A stretch of DNA of 64,000 nt from Paenibacillaceae bacterium. Lineage in GTDB: Bacteria > Bacillota > Bacilli > Paenibacillales > Paenibacillaceae. The notes beneath the pieces are model-generated. The model did not search any database. It saw only the letters and a program-made list of their open reading frames with translations, and had not been told where the DNA came from. The stretch spans positions 1 through 64,000 of the forward strand of contig CAAFUF010000031.1 of the NCBI GenBank assembly GCA_900766135.1, read 5' to 3'. A program made the translations under genes and the position numbers. Below are positions 16,397-25,389 of the stretch, piece after piece; position 1 is the stretch's first letter; the number at the start of each line of letters is the position of its first letter.

Positions 16397-17863
16397 ATGA
16401 ACGGAAGAAACCGAGCGCTGGTTCAATACATTATTTGTACGGGCGCATTTTTGTCCAATTGTTCCGCCGGCATGTTCAACATCGCCCTGGTCGATATCGC
16501 CGGGGATTATGCGGTTGACATCGTCTCCACGCAGTGGGTCGTCACGGCGTACCTGCTGGTCATTTCCGTGCTTCTGCCGGTGATGGGGCGGCTCGGGGAT
16601 ACCCGCGGCCGCCGGTCCGTGCATAACCTGGGTTACTTGGGATTCGCGCTGGGAGCGCTCGGCTCCGCCCTTGCGCCGACGCTGGGCTGGCTGATCACCT
16701 TTCGGATTATGCAGGGCGTCGGCGCTTCAATGTATCAGGCAACGAACATGGCGCTGATCGTTTCGCTGTTCCCTCCAGAGAAACGGGGAAAGGCGCTGGG
16801 AATGATCAGCACGTTCGTCGCCGCCGGATCGATGATCGGGCCTAGTCTGGGGGGCATGCTGATCCAATGGTTTTCGTGGGAAACCTGTTTCTGGCTGCTG
16901 GCCGGCGCGGCACTGCTGGCTTGGGGTTTCGCCCAGCGCTTTATTCCGAAGGATAACCCGGAGGAGCGTGGACGCATCGACGTAACCGGCGCGATGCTGT
17001 TCGCTGCCGCGTTATCGGGTATCGTCGCGGCAATCAATCTGGGCTCCGTTTGGGGCTGGGGCTCTCCGGCGGTAGTGGGACTGCTGCTCTTATTCGCAGG
17101 GGGGGCCGGCGGATTTGCGGCCTGGAGCCTTTCGCCCCGGTGGAGCGGAGAGGCCGGCGAAGCGGCGACGATTCGGGGGCAGGCGCGCGCAAGCCATTCC
17201 CCGTTCATCGATGTAAGGCTGCTCGGAGACGCCGCAACGAACGCCGGGATCTGGATCACGATCGTCACGTATATGGCCGCTTTTTCGGCACAACTGATCC
17301 TGCCGGTCTTTCTCCGCACCGAGTTGAACACCCCGCCCGCGATGGCCGGGTTGATCATGATGGGGTATCCGCTGGCGCTGATCGTCGCTTCGCCGCTATT
17401 CGGAAGCTTGTCGGACAAGCTTGGTTCCTTGCCGCTGCTTACGGCCGGTTTGCTAACGATGGGCGGGACGCTGGCGGCACTTGGTTTCCTCTCGCCATCG
17501 TACCCGATGTTTCTCCTGATTACGTTGATCGCATTGCTTGGCGCATCCATGGGGATGATTACGTCGCCAAATACGAGCCTGGTCATGGGACGGGCGAGCC
17601 GCGGCGATTTGGGTTTGGTAAGCAGCCTGCTGGCGTTGTCCCGCAACCTCGGCATGATGTTCGGAACCGCGGCGGGCGGCGCGCTGCTCGCCGGCGGGAC
17701 GGAGGGCGGAGGCGGGGGACTCGGGGGGACGGGCGAAACGTCCGGGTTCAGAGCCGTATTCGTCCTTTGCCTGGCGCTGGTGTCGTTCTCTTTGCTGCTC
17801 CTGCTCGTTACCGCCCGTCAGGCGCGGCACCGCCATCGCCGGGAGGAGACGGTGTCGTCTTAA
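16397..17863 (+). CDS. MFS transporter, DHA2-type
   Basis: About 488 residues and 13-14 hydrophobic segments, with the MFS motif A region (GRLGDTRGRRSV) and motif C (GPSLGGML) typical of 14-helix drug:H+ antiporters. Last gene of the importer/amidohydrolase operon, so it may export a toxic intermediate or serve as a second route for the substrate (inference). The start is uncertain: the ATG at 16397 has GGTGGAG very close; a GTG at 16388 is the alternative. Confidence 0.85.
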   Translation: MNGRNRALVQYIICTGAFLSNCSAGMFNIALVDIAGDYAVDIVSTQWVVTAYLLVISVLLPVMGRLGDTRGRRSVHNLGYLGFALGALGSALAPTLGWLITFRIMQGVGASMYQATNMALIVSLFPPEKRGKALGMISTFVAAGSMIGPSLGGMLIQWFSWETCFWLLAGAALLAWGFAQRFIPKDNPEERGRIDVTGAMLFAAALSGIVAAINLGSVWGWGSPAVVGLLLLFAGGAGGFAAWSLSPRWSGEAGEAATIRGQARASHSPFIDVRLLGDAATNAGIWITIVTYMAAFSAQLILPVFLRTELNTPPAMAGLIMMGYPLALIVASPLFGSLSDKLGSLPLLTAGLLTMGGTLAALGFLSPSYPMFLLITLIALLGASMGMITSPNTSLVMGRASRGDLGLVSSLLALSRNLGMMFGTAAGGALLAGGTEGGGGGLGGTGETSGFRAVFVLCLALVSFSLLLLLVTARQARHRHRREETVSS

Positions 17864-17869
17864 CTAATG

Positions 17870-17910
17870 AAGCCATTGCCTGACCTGAAGCGGCCGGGAA
17901 TGGCTTTTTT
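17870..17910 (+). terminator. Terminator after the MFS gene
   Basis: AAGCCATT (17870-17877) pairs with AATGGCTT (17899-17906), with an inner GC-rich part, followed by a T run. Confidence 0.8.
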
Positions 17911-17920
17911 GGCGCCGGGG

Positions 17921-18055
17921 CTAACGGACCGAGGAGACGTTATTTTGCTGAAAAACGAGGGTTTTCCGACCTAACGGACCGGAAAGTCGTTATTCGGCCC
18001 AAACAACCGTAAACGGCATTGATTTGAACTCAATAAGGTCTCTGGGGTTCGTTAC
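17921..18055. repeat. Spaced direct repeats, CTAACGGACCGnnnAGnCGTTATT
   Basis: Two good copies at 17921-17944 and 17971-17994 are exactly 50 bp apart, and a more diverged third (ATAAGGTCTCTGGGGTTCGT, 18034-18053) follows at ~63 bp. Each unit is roughly an inverted repeat TAACG...CGTTA. They sit in the convergent gap between the MFS gene and the minus-strand galacturonate operon. Confidence 0.7.
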
Positions 18056-18089
18056 ATCAGGAAATGATCAGCGGAATTGGAAAATAGCG

Positions 18090-18833
18090 TCATGAAGATC
18101 CGTTGAAAGGAAGACTGGAAGGGCGGCCAAAGCCAGGGTTGACCGCTCCGGTCATGTGCAGCTTCAGGTCCCCCAGCGCTTCCGACTGCCTGATGGCTTG
18201 AGCGACCAGCCAGGCGATATGACGGGCCCCGGTATCGGAGAAATGCGTATTATCACGGATGCCGTCGGGATAATTCGGATGAGCTCCGGCCGGCAGATGC
18301 ATGAACAGATGGCGGGAGCCCTCTTCGCCGAGCGCCCGGTACAACCGTTGCGAGGCGGCGAAAATATCGAGCAGCGCCGTCCCTTTGGCCGCGGCGAGCT
18401 GCTTCATCGCCGCCGGATAAGCGCCGACGGCAAGCGGGTCCGGGGCGCCGTCCGCGATAAACACCCGACGGCTGACCGAGGTGAGCAGCACCGGCGTCCC
18501 GCCCAGCCGGCGGGCCGCGGAGATGAACCGGGCCAAATTGGCCGGATACGCCTGGTCCGGATCGGCGTAACGGGCGGGATCCTCTCGCTTGCCGTCATTA
18601 TGGCCGAATTGGATGAACAGAACATCTCCGGCCCGAAAATCCCGCTCGATCGCCTCCAGCCGGCCTTCCGCCAAAAACGATTTGGTACTGCGCCCGTTGA
18701 CGGCGCGGTTATCGACGCGAACGGAAGGGGTGAAGTAATCCTGCAGGTATTCTCCCCAGCCGGTCATCGGCTTCTCGGCGGGGCCCTTCGGAGCGGCGGT
18801 GGAATCGCCGGCAATGAACACGGTAAATGGCAT
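18090..18833 (-). CDS. Rhamnogalacturonan acetylesterase-like SGNH hydrolase
   Basis: 247 residues of the RhgT/YesT-type GDSL family, which removes acetyl groups from rhamnogalacturonan. The four SGNH blocks are present: GDST with Ser11, NGRSTKSF with Gly47, GHND with Asn79, and DNTHFS with Asp194/His197. There is no signal peptide, so it acts on imported oligosaccharides. Last gene of the minus-strand lacI-uxaB-uxaA unit, 33 bp after uxaA, which fits pectin breakdown. Confidence 0.88.
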   Translation of the reverse strand: MPFTVFIAGDSTAAPKGPAEKPMTGWGEYLQDYFTPSVRVDNRAVNGRSTKSFLAEGRLEAIERDFRAGDVLFIQFGHNDGKREDPARYADPDQAYPANLARFISAARRLGGTPVLLTSVSRRVFIADGAPDPLAVGAYPAAMKQLAAAKGTALLDIFAASQRLYRALGEEGSRHLFMHLPAGAHPNYPDGIRDNTHFSDTGARHIAWLVAQAIRQSEALGDLKLHMTGAVNPGFGRPSSLPFNGSS

Positions 18834-18866
18834 TGTTTTCGGCCTCTCCTTCCCATTGGCGCGCGG

Positions 18867-20354
18867 TTACAACGTCACCCCGGTTTTGAAAATAGCCAAT
18901 TCGCGCACCTCGTTCTCTTCGTTTCGCGTTTTGCGGCCGTTAGCTACCTCGATAATATAGGAGATAAATTGTTCCAGCACTTCTTCCATCGGCGTTTCCA
19001 GCAGAGGACCGGCGTTAAAATCCATCCAGTGTCCCTTTTTGGCAAAAAGCTCGCTGTTGGTCGCGACTTTAACCGTTGGGACAAAGCTGCCGAACGGGGT
19101 GCCGCGGCCGGTCGTAAACAGGACGAGCTGGCAGTCCGCAGCGGCCAAGGCCGAGCTCGCCACAAGATCATTGCCCGGTGCCTGCAGCAGGCTGAGGCCT
19201 TTCTTGCGCAGCTTTTCGCCGTATTGCAGCACGTCGACCACCGGAGCGGTTCCTGCCTTTTGCGTGCATCCCAACGATTTGTCTTCCAGGGTGCTGATGC
19301 CTCCGGCTTTATTCCCCGGCGAAGGATTTTCGTACACGGGTTCGCCGTACGACAGGAAATACTGCTTGAAGTTATTGATCAGGGCAACGATCTTGTCGAA
19401 AACCTCCCGGTTCTCCGCCCGGGCCATTAGCATTTTTTCGGCGCCGAACATTTCGGGCACTTCCGTCAGAATCGTGGAGCCTCCTTGAGCAAGGAGAAAG
19501 TCGGAGAAGGCGCCAAGCAGCGGATTGGCCGTGATGCCGGAGAAACCGTCGGACCCGCCGCATTTCAACCCGACGTTGAGCTCGCTAAGCGGAACCGGCT
19601 CGCGGCGGTCGTATCGGGCGGCCTCGTAGAGTTCCTCGAGCAGCGAAAGTCCGGCCTCGACTTCGTCGACTACTTCTTGGGCGACCAGGAACTTTACCCT
19701 ACTCTCATCATAATTTCCCAACATGTCGCGGAATTCGGCAACGATATTGTTTTCGCAGCCGAGGCCGAATACGAGAACGCCGCCTGCATTGGGATGATTC
19801 ACGGCATCGAGCAATATGCTTCGGGTCATCCGATGGTCATCGCCGAGCTGCGAGCACCCGTACGGGTGCTTCAGAACGGTGATGTTGTCGAAAGGGCCGA
19901 GATCGGGGTGCTCGGCCTTGAACCCGGCGATCAGTAATTCGGCAATCCCGTTCACGCAGCCGACGGTCGGCACGATATACAGGTCGTTGCGGATGCCGAC
20001 TTTGCCATTGGAACGGCGATATCCGTTGAACGTAAGCTCGCGCTTCGGATGGATGACCGGATTGAGATCCGGCACATATTCGTATTGCTCCTCGCCTTCC
20101 AGATTTGTTTTAATATTGTGCGTATGCACCCATTCGCCTGCGGCAATGTCGGCTTCGGCATGGCCGATCGGGTAGCCGTACTTGATCACGGCCGATCTGG
20201 GAGCATGGGGAGCGAGGGCAATCTTGTGGCCCTGTGGGATATCATGCATCGCTTGCAGTTCCTGCCCGTCGATCGTGAGTTTCTCCCCCGCCTGAATGGG
20301 GCGGAGCGCAACTGCGACCGTATCGCGCGGATTCATTTTCATGAGCGTTTTCAT
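18867..20354 (-). CDS. uxaA: Altronate dehydratase
   Basis: Converts D-altronate to 2-keto-3-deoxygluconate in the galacturonate branch of pectin metabolism; a metal (Fe/Mn)-dependent UxaA/GarD-family enzyme. 495 residues with an N-terminal SAF-like domain (about 1-90; QAGEKLTIDG) and the catalytic domain (GYRRSNGKVGIRND; PTVGCVNG; LKCGGSDGFSG; FTTGRGTPFGS). The start is placed at 20354 because AGGAGG ends 9 bases before it; the ATG at 20363 abuts that site but overlaps the uxaB stop as ATGA. Cotranscribed with uxaB. Confidence 0.93.
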   Translation of the reverse strand: MKTLMKMNPRDTVAVALRPIQAGEKLTIDGQELQAMHDIPQGHKIALAPHAPRSAVIKYGYPIGHAEADIAAGEWVHTHNIKTNLEGEEQYEYVPDLNPVIHPKRELTFNGYRRSNGKVGIRNDLYIVPTVGCVNGIAELLIAGFKAEHPDLGPFDNITVLKHPYGCSQLGDDHRMTRSILLDAVNHPNAGGVLVFGLGCENNIVAEFRDMLGNYDESRVKFLVAQEVVDEVEAGLSLLEELYEAARYDRREPVPLSELNVGLKCGGSDGFSGITANPLLGAFSDFLLAQGGSTILTEVPEMFGAEKMLMARAENREVFDKIVALINNFKQYFLSYGEPVYENPSPGNKAGGISTLEDKSLGCTQKAGTAPVVDVLQYGEKLRKKGLSLLQAPGNDLVASSALAAADCQLVLFTTGRGTPFGSFVPTVKVATNSELFAKKGHWMDFNAGPLLETPMEEVLEQFISYIIEVANGRKTRNEENEVRELAIFKTGVTL

Positions 20355-20359
20355 TTTCC

Positions 20360-21784
20360 TCATCCTCCTATACTTGCCTGTGTCAAAGCCGAACGGGTTC
20401 CCCGTTCTTCGAGCAAAGCCAGGTATGATTGAAGCGATTTCTGCAGATCAGGCACGGTCGTCAAATCCATTCCCCACAGGCTGTCTTCTTTCAGAATCGT
20501 CGTTACGAAGGTTTGCGGGGTGGCCCAGGCCTGATCGAAGCGGGCGATCACATCCTCGTCGTCTTGCCGGTTGACCTTATCTCCGCGGTAGCTAAGCAAG
20601 AGTGCGGCGAAGGCTAGCGTGATCCGCGTAGGCAACTGGCCTTTTTCCTCTTGATAACGCAAAACGATCGGTAGTAGTCGAGTCTTGAATTTGGAAATGC
20701 TGTTCAGATAAATGGACTTCAGTTCATGCCGGATTGACGGATTTCTAAAACGGTCCAGCACCGCTTCGGCATAGGAATGCAATTCCTGGCGCGGAAGGTC
20801 CAGCATAGGGATCAGTTCGTCCTGAATCATTTGCTTGACGAAAGCGGAGAACACCTCGTCATTCATGACGTCCTCAACGGTTTCCAGGCCGGCCAGCAAT
20901 CCCAGGGAAACCATGGCCGTATGCGGGCCGTTGAGCAGGTGAACCTTCCGTTCACGGTAGGGGGTCATATCTTCGGTGAAGACAACATTCAATCCGGCCC
21001 GGGCCAAAGGCAGACGTTCGGCCAGCCAGGCAGGGCCTTCAATTACCCAGAACAGGAACGGTTCCGCGGCAACCATCAGGTTGTCCCGGTAGCCCAGCTC
21101 TTGCGCCAACTGTTCCGCCTTGTCGCGCGGATAGCCCGGTACGATCCGGTCGACCAGACTGCAGCAGAACGTATTTTCCCGGTCCAGCCACTCCAGAAAA
21201 TCCGCTCCCAAACGCCATTCTTCAGCATATTGTCGGACAATGCCGCGCAGCTTCTCTCCATTACGGTCGATCAGTTCGCAGGGGATAATGACAAAGCCCT
21301 TTTTGCCTAATTGGAAGCGCTTGTAAAGCAAGGCCGTCAGTTTTCCCGGAAAGCTCTGTTGCGGCGTATCCTCCAGACGGTCTCCGGGATGGTAGGCGAT
21401 TCCGGCTTCGGTCGTGTTGGAGGTAATGAACTCCAGCCGATCATTCTCCGCCAGGGCCATGTAACGGTCATAGTCCGTATACGGATTGATAAGACGGCTG
21501 ACACTTATGATGATTTCCCGATCGTTCACGGTTTCTCCATTCAGAATGCCGTCCAGAAGTACGGTGTAGAGATGATCCTGCTCGGCAAAAAGTTGGCTTG
21601 AAGCGGTCTGGAGCGGTTGGATCACGACCGCACTGCCCTGGAACAACCCCTGGTTGTTCATTTGCTGCAGCTGCCAATCCACAAAGGCGCGCATAAAGTT
21701 TCCCTCCCCAAACTGGATCATTCGCTCGGGATAGGAGGGGAAATCGGGAAAAGCAGTTCGGGAAAGCGTCTGTAGCATGATCAT
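20360..21784 (-). CDS. uxaB: Tagaturonate reductase (altronate oxidoreductase)
   Basis: NADH-dependent reduction of D-tagaturonate to D-altronate, the step before UxaA. 474 residues of the mannitol dehydrogenase family: N-terminal Rossmann part (RMIQFGEGNFMRAFVDWQL) and C-terminal helical domain (LLNGPHTAMVSLGLLAG, with the catalytic-region Lys/Asn/His pattern in KVHLLNGPH). The ATG at 21784 follows AAGGAG; a second ATG at 21778 is equally possible. The uronate isomerase gene uxaC, which would supply tagaturonate, is not in the window. Confidence 0.92.
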   Translation of the reverse strand: MIMLQTLSRTAFPDFPSYPERMIQFGEGNFMRAFVDWQLQQMNNQGLFQGSAVVIQPLQTASSQLFAEQDHLYTVLLDGILNGETVNDREIIISVSRLINPYTDYDRYMALAENDRLEFITSNTTEAGIAYHPGDRLEDTPQQSFPGKLTALLYKRFQLGKKGFVIIPCELIDRNGEKLRGIVRQYAEEWRLGADFLEWLDRENTFCCSLVDRIVPGYPRDKAEQLAQELGYRDNLMVAAEPFLFWVIEGPAWLAERLPLARAGLNVVFTEDMTPYRERKVHLLNGPHTAMVSLGLLAGLETVEDVMNDEVFSAFVKQMIQDELIPMLDLPRQELHSYAEAVLDRFRNPSIRHELKSIYLNSISKFKTRLLPIVLRYQEEKGQLPTRITLAFAALLLSYRGDKVNRQDDEDVIARFDQAWATPQTFVTTILKEDSLWGMDLTTVPDLQKSLQSYLALLEERGTRSALTQASIGG

Positions 21785-21816
21785 GTCTCTCCTTTAGAAA
21801 AGGTTAATGATAAATA

Positions 21817-21830
21817 TGCACACGTTAACA
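21817..21830 (-). promoter_or_regulatory. LacI-family operator candidate before uxaB
   Basis: On the minus strand TGTTAACGTGTGCA fits the TGnnAACGnnnnCA pattern of LacI/CcpA-family operators. The half AACGTGTGCA recurs exactly upstream of the lacI gene (22961-22976), which suggests that the neighbouring repressor binds both. Confidence 0.6.
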
Positions 21831-21837
21831 TTTTTAT

Positions 21838-21861
21838 TTAAAAAAGAGAAAACTCTTCTTT
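21838..21861 (-). terminator. Weak terminator after lacI
   Basis: On the minus strand AAAGAAGAG (from 21861) pairs with CTCTTTTTT (to 21840) around TTTT, with one G-U pair, and continues into an A/T-rich tail. It would partly separate lacI from uxaB. Confidence 0.5.
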
Positions 21862-21875
21862 AAACCGTTTTTTGT

Positions 21876-22877
21876 TCATGCTTCTAATTTGGCCACGGTT
21901 TGTCGGATCATCAGCGTCGTTTTTACCAAGGATTGCTCCGGTCGGGTATGCGGCTCCCGCATGAGTTCGATGAGCTTCTTGGTACCCAACTCGCTGATAT
22001 CCGCGATCGGCCTGTGTACGGTAGTCAGCGCGGGGTTCGTGTACCGCGAAAACACGATGTCGTCGAAGCCGATTAAGGATATCGCATCCGGAATAGCTAC
22101 CCGGGCCGCGTAACAGGCGTTCATCGCACCAATCGCCATATCGTCGTTCGCGCAAAACACGAGCGATGGAGGGACCGGCAGGGCAAGCAAAGCGTTCATT
22201 TTCTGGTATCCGCTCTCGATGCTGTAATCGCCGTTCACGAAATAATCGGAGCTGGAAGCCAGACTATTGGAGAGCAGGCTGTCCAGAAAACCTTGCTTGC
22301 GTTCTGTGGACGACTTGAACCCCGTTTTGCCCTCGATCATCGCCAACTTGCGGTGGCCCTGCTTGATCGCATAATCGATCGCTTCCCGTACTCCGCCTCT
22401 GTCATCGGCAACGACGTTCATGATCCCGGGATCCTCCAGATGACGGTTGAGAACAACGAAAGGGATCCCCGTTCTTTTGACATGGTAAATGAATTCATTG
22501 TCCGCATCGCTTTGGCTCATCACCAGAATCCCGTCAAAACGATGCGGCGAGATGCCGTCCAAATGCTTGATGCTGTCGATCCCGTGCACGGTCAAACTGT
22601 AATTTTCATCCAGAACTTGATTAATTCCCTTAATGACGTCAACAAGGAAGCTTGCCGAGGTTCCCTGATTGATGCTTGAGAAAAACAATCCGATTGTATA
22701 CGATTTTTTCATAACGAGACTTTTGGCGCTGAAATTAGGCACATAATTCAAGTCGGCGGCGATCTTTTCAATTTTGTTCCGGGTTTCTTTCTTGATGAGC
22801 GGATTGCCGTTCAGCGCTCTGGAAACCGTCGTATGCGAAACGCCGGCGACTTTTGCGATGTCTTTGATCGTGACCAT
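21876..22877 (-). CDS. LacI-family transcriptional regulator of the galacturonate operon
   Basis: 333 residues: N-terminal helix-turn-helix (VTIKDIAKVAGVSHTTVSRALNG, hinge to ~55) and a periplasmic-binding-protein-like effector domain (about 60-330; YTIGLFFSSIN; GFDDIVFSRYTNPALTTVHRP). It lies upstream of uxaB in the same direction and shares a LacI-type box with it, so it probably represses uxaBA in the absence of a uronate-derived inducer, as KdgR/ExuR proteins do (inference). Confidence 0.9.
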   Translation of the reverse strand: MVTIKDIAKVAGVSHTTVSRALNGNPLIKKETRNKIEKIAADLNYVPNFSAKSLVMKKSYTIGLFFSSINQGTSASFLVDVIKGINQVLDENYSLTVHGIDSIKHLDGISPHRFDGILVMSQSDADNEFIYHVKRTGIPFVVLNRHLEDPGIMNVVADDRGGVREAIDYAIKQGHRKLAMIEGKTGFKSSTERKQGFLDSLLSNSLASSSDYFVNGDYSIESGYQKMNALLALPVPPSLVFCANDDMAIGAMNACYAARVAIPDAISLIGFDDIVFSRYTNPALTTVHRPIADISELGTKKLIELMREPHTRPEQSLVKTTLMIRQTVAKLEA

Positions 22878-22960
22878 AGGACCTCTTCTTCACAAGGAAT
22901 GATGATAATTAACGATTACATTGTAGTCCCGTTTTGCCGGATAAGTCAACGATTTTGTCT

Positions 22961-22976
22961 TATGCACACGTTAAAA
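22961..22976 (-). promoter_or_regulatory. LacI-family operator candidate before lacI
   Basis: TATGCACACGTTAAAA on the plus strand; reversed, TTTTAACGTGTGCA. It shares the ten bases AACGTGTGCA with the box before uxaB. It sits between the divergent lacI and the decayed regulator gene and could control both. Confidence 0.6.
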
Positions 22977-22982
22977 TAACTA

Positions 22983-23012
22983 TTGTCCCGCAAATTGTGA
23001 AAGCGCTATAAT
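22983..23012 (+). promoter_or_regulatory. Promoter with overlapping cre-like box
   Basis: TTGTCC (22983-22988) and TATAAT (23007-23012) are 18 bp apart. TGAAAGCGCTATAA (22998-23011) covers the spacer and -10 and matches the cre pattern except at its last CA. This promoter would drive the decayed regulator and, by read-through, the hydrolase and pectinesterase. Confidence 0.6.
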
Positions 23013-23045
23013 ATCAGTAATTGATTGGAAAAGGAGTAACGTTTG

Positions 23046-23948
23046 ATGCATAAAGGAAGATGGTTTTATAAAATATTCATTCCTATTCTCGTTCTCGGAA
23101 TCGGTCTGGTGGCCAGCTTTGCCAGCTACATCTATTTCAGCACCGTGAATTCCGTGAATGAGCGGATTGCCGGCAGCAAGCAAAACTTTATCGCACAGAC
23201 CAAAAACAATTTGGAGCAGCAGATCCGGACGATCGAATATGCGTTTGACACGTACAGCACAACGACATCGTTTAGCGAGGTCGTCAAAAATCCGATCACG
23301 GTGCAGGATTTCATCGCGTACCGGAACGTGAATAGCCAGCTTAACTATATTGCCACGATGGGCATGGATCGAACGGAATACGCGTTGATCAGCCTGGTGC
23401 AAAACTGGAAAATATCCAGCGGCAGACTGACGAAGCTGAGCGAAGAAGAGCGGGAAGAATTGATCAAAACCTATATCGAAAACAAAAACCAAAGCCTGTT
23501 CTGGATCAAAACGGATACGGGAATCCGCTTTGTCAACACATTACCCATCTTCTCCAAAAACAAACAAGCGATTGCCTTGTCGGACATCTCGCAGGAGACG
23601 CTGGATCAGACGATTCGGACCGAAGACGATAGCGTGGTGTACATATTGAATAAGCAGGGCGAGCTTATGTACGAGAGCAATCTCGCGGACGCGGACTCCG
23701 CGTTAACCTCTGAAGGATTGAAAGATATCCTCTCCCGAATCGAGAAGGAAAGCGCACAGACCGGCATATTGCCCTTGTCAAAGCCCGGCGAGCATGCTTC
23801 AAAAATTATTTATGCCAAATCTGAATATAACAATTGGATCTACCTGACTTTGCTGGAACAAGCCAGAGAGTATTTGAAGGTGTCTATCAGCATCGGCATC
23901 AGCAAAACGTACGGCAGCTTGCTGGAAAACAAGGAGGCCGCGAAATGA
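23046..23948 (+). pseudogene. Decayed membrane AraC-type regulator, N-terminal part
   Basis: The first ~270 residues match the sensor half of large (~750 residue) membrane AraC-family regulators of Paenibacillus: an N-terminal membrane helix (FIPILVLGIGLVASFASYIYF) and an extracytoplasmic Cache-like domain. After NNWIYLTLLEQA the sequence jumps directly to a segment (KVSISIGISKTYGSL) that in intact homologues lies far into the cytoplasmic part, so the second membrane helix and roughly 200 residues seem deleted. The frame then ends at 23948. AAGGAG lies 9 bases before the ATG. Confidence 0.75.
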
Positions 23949-24394
23949 GCAAACAGGCTTTGCATCACCGCCTCAATTTGGGCAAGGAATCGATCATTTT
24001 CTACGAAGATATTTCACAGGTCATTTCCGGTCCGGTGTTCCTTCACTATCCTGCGGATTTGGAGTCTCAGCTCTTCGATGCGATTCGTCTTGGCAATGAG
24101 GACCAGGTCAGCCGAACTTTATATTTGCTGCTTGCGGAGATGATGAAGAAAAATAACAACTCTATGAATTTTGAGGTGGCGCTGGTCCGGTTTGTGAACG
24201 ACCTGATCCAGCTCGAGCAGCTTCTCGGCATAGAGGTCCTGCTCAAGCAAAACAATTATGCCTTGTATCATGTGTTGTTGGATACGCGAAATCCCGATGA
24301 AATCGAGCGGATGCTGGTGGAAGAAATTATTTTTCCGATGGTAAGAAGCATGAAAGACAAGACGAACAAACCGGGAAGGGATATACGAGTCTAA
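23945..24394 (+). pseudogene. Decayed membrane AraC-type regulator, middle part, HTH missing
   Basis: This frame continues the same protein. The ATG at 23945 overlaps the previous stop (AAATGA), and adding one A there would give an unbroken EAAKMSKQAL. The segment corresponds to the linker before the DNA-binding domain in homologues (FLHYPADLESQLFDAIRLGNEDQV; VRFVNDLIQLEQLLGIEVLL; IFPMVRSMKDKTNK) but stops there, exactly where two AraC helix-turn-helix motifs should follow. Without a DNA-binding domain it cannot act as a transcription factor. A residual coupled two-piece protein is possible but unlikely. Confidence 0.75.
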
Positions 24395-24440
24395 AGAAAG
24401 GCAAGCGAGTGGCCCATTGGTTCAAAGGAGGAGGATGCAG

Positions 24441-25358
24441 GTGGAATGGAGTCCGGTTAAAGGGCGGGAAGAATTGCAGGGTTTGCTGGGAGATCTCCCG
24501 GCGGATAGGCCGATTTCAGCCAAGCTGCTGAAGCGCGAGGAGCATGACGGCTATATACTGGAAACGCTGCTGTTGGATTTAAACGGGCTGGAACCCGTTC
24601 CGGCATATGTGGCCAAACCGCGAGAAGGCGAGGAACCGTTTCCGCTCGTCGTGTTCAACCATTCTCATGGCGGCAATTACGGAAACGGCCGCAGGGAACT
24701 GATCCGCAGCAGCCCTTACCTTCAGGAACCGTCGTTTGCCAAGGTGCTGACCGGTATGGGCTGCGCCGTCTGCTGTATCGATATGTGGGCCTTCAACGAA
24801 CGAAGCGGCAAAAGCGAAGGCGAACTGGTGAAAGAAATGCTGTGGAACGGTCGGGTGCTGTGGGGGATGATGCTGTACGACAATCGCCGTCTGATCGATT
24901 ACATGTGTACGCGCAAGGACGTGGATACATCGCGGATCGCGACGATCGGGATGTCGATGGGTGGATTAATGTCTTGGTGGTTATCCGCGCTCGATGAGCG
25001 GATCGGGGTGACGATCGACCTTTGCGGACAGGTGGATGCGGGTACGCTGATCGCCAAGCGGGGCTTGGAGCATCATGGATTTTACTATTACGTTCCCGGG
25101 CTGCTCAAGCATTTCACGACCTTGGACATTCAAAAGTTGATCGTACCGCGTCCGCGGCAGAGCCTTACCGGGAAAAACGACCGGCTTTGCCCGCACGAAG
25201 GCGTGGAGCTGCTGGATGAAGGGTTGCGCGGAGCATATGCCGCCGCCGGGCTGCCGGAGCATTGGCAGACGGTCGTAACCGGCGGGGGCCACATGGAGAC
25301 TGCGGAAATGCGGGCCGCCTGGCCGGAATTTTTGAAACGGCATTTGCTGGATCGGTAA
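24441..25358 (+). CDS. Alpha/beta hydrolase (dienelactone hydrolase/acetylxylan-esterase-like)
   Basis: 305 residues with an alpha/beta-hydrolase core: oxyanion region NHSHGGNYG, nucleophile Ser172 in GMSMGG, candidate Asp in GKNDRL and His in GGGHME. There is no signal peptide. The GTG at 24441 is chosen because AAAGGAGGAGG ends 6 bases before it; the ATG at 24435 touches that site. Next to a pectinesterase and the galacturonate operon, it may deacylate pectin-derived oligomers, but the substrate is not evident from sequence. Confidence 0.8.
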   Translation: MEWSPVKGREELQGLLGDLPADRPISAKLLKREEHDGYILETLLLDLNGLEPVPAYVAKPREGEEPFPLVVFNHSHGGNYGNGRRELIRSSPYLQEPSFAKVLTGMGCAVCCIDMWAFNERSGKSEGELVKEMLWNGRVLWGMMLYDNRRLIDYMCTRKDVDTSRIATIGMSMGGLMSWWLSALDERIGVTIDLCGQVDAGTLIAKRGLEHHGFYYYVPGLLKHFTTLDIQKLIVPRPRQSLTGKNDRLCPHEGVELLDEGLRGAYAAAGLPEHWQTVVTGGGHMETAEMRAAWPEFLKRHLLDR

Positions 25359-25389
25359 AAGGGGGGCTGGCGAAGGAAAGGGGGATACG

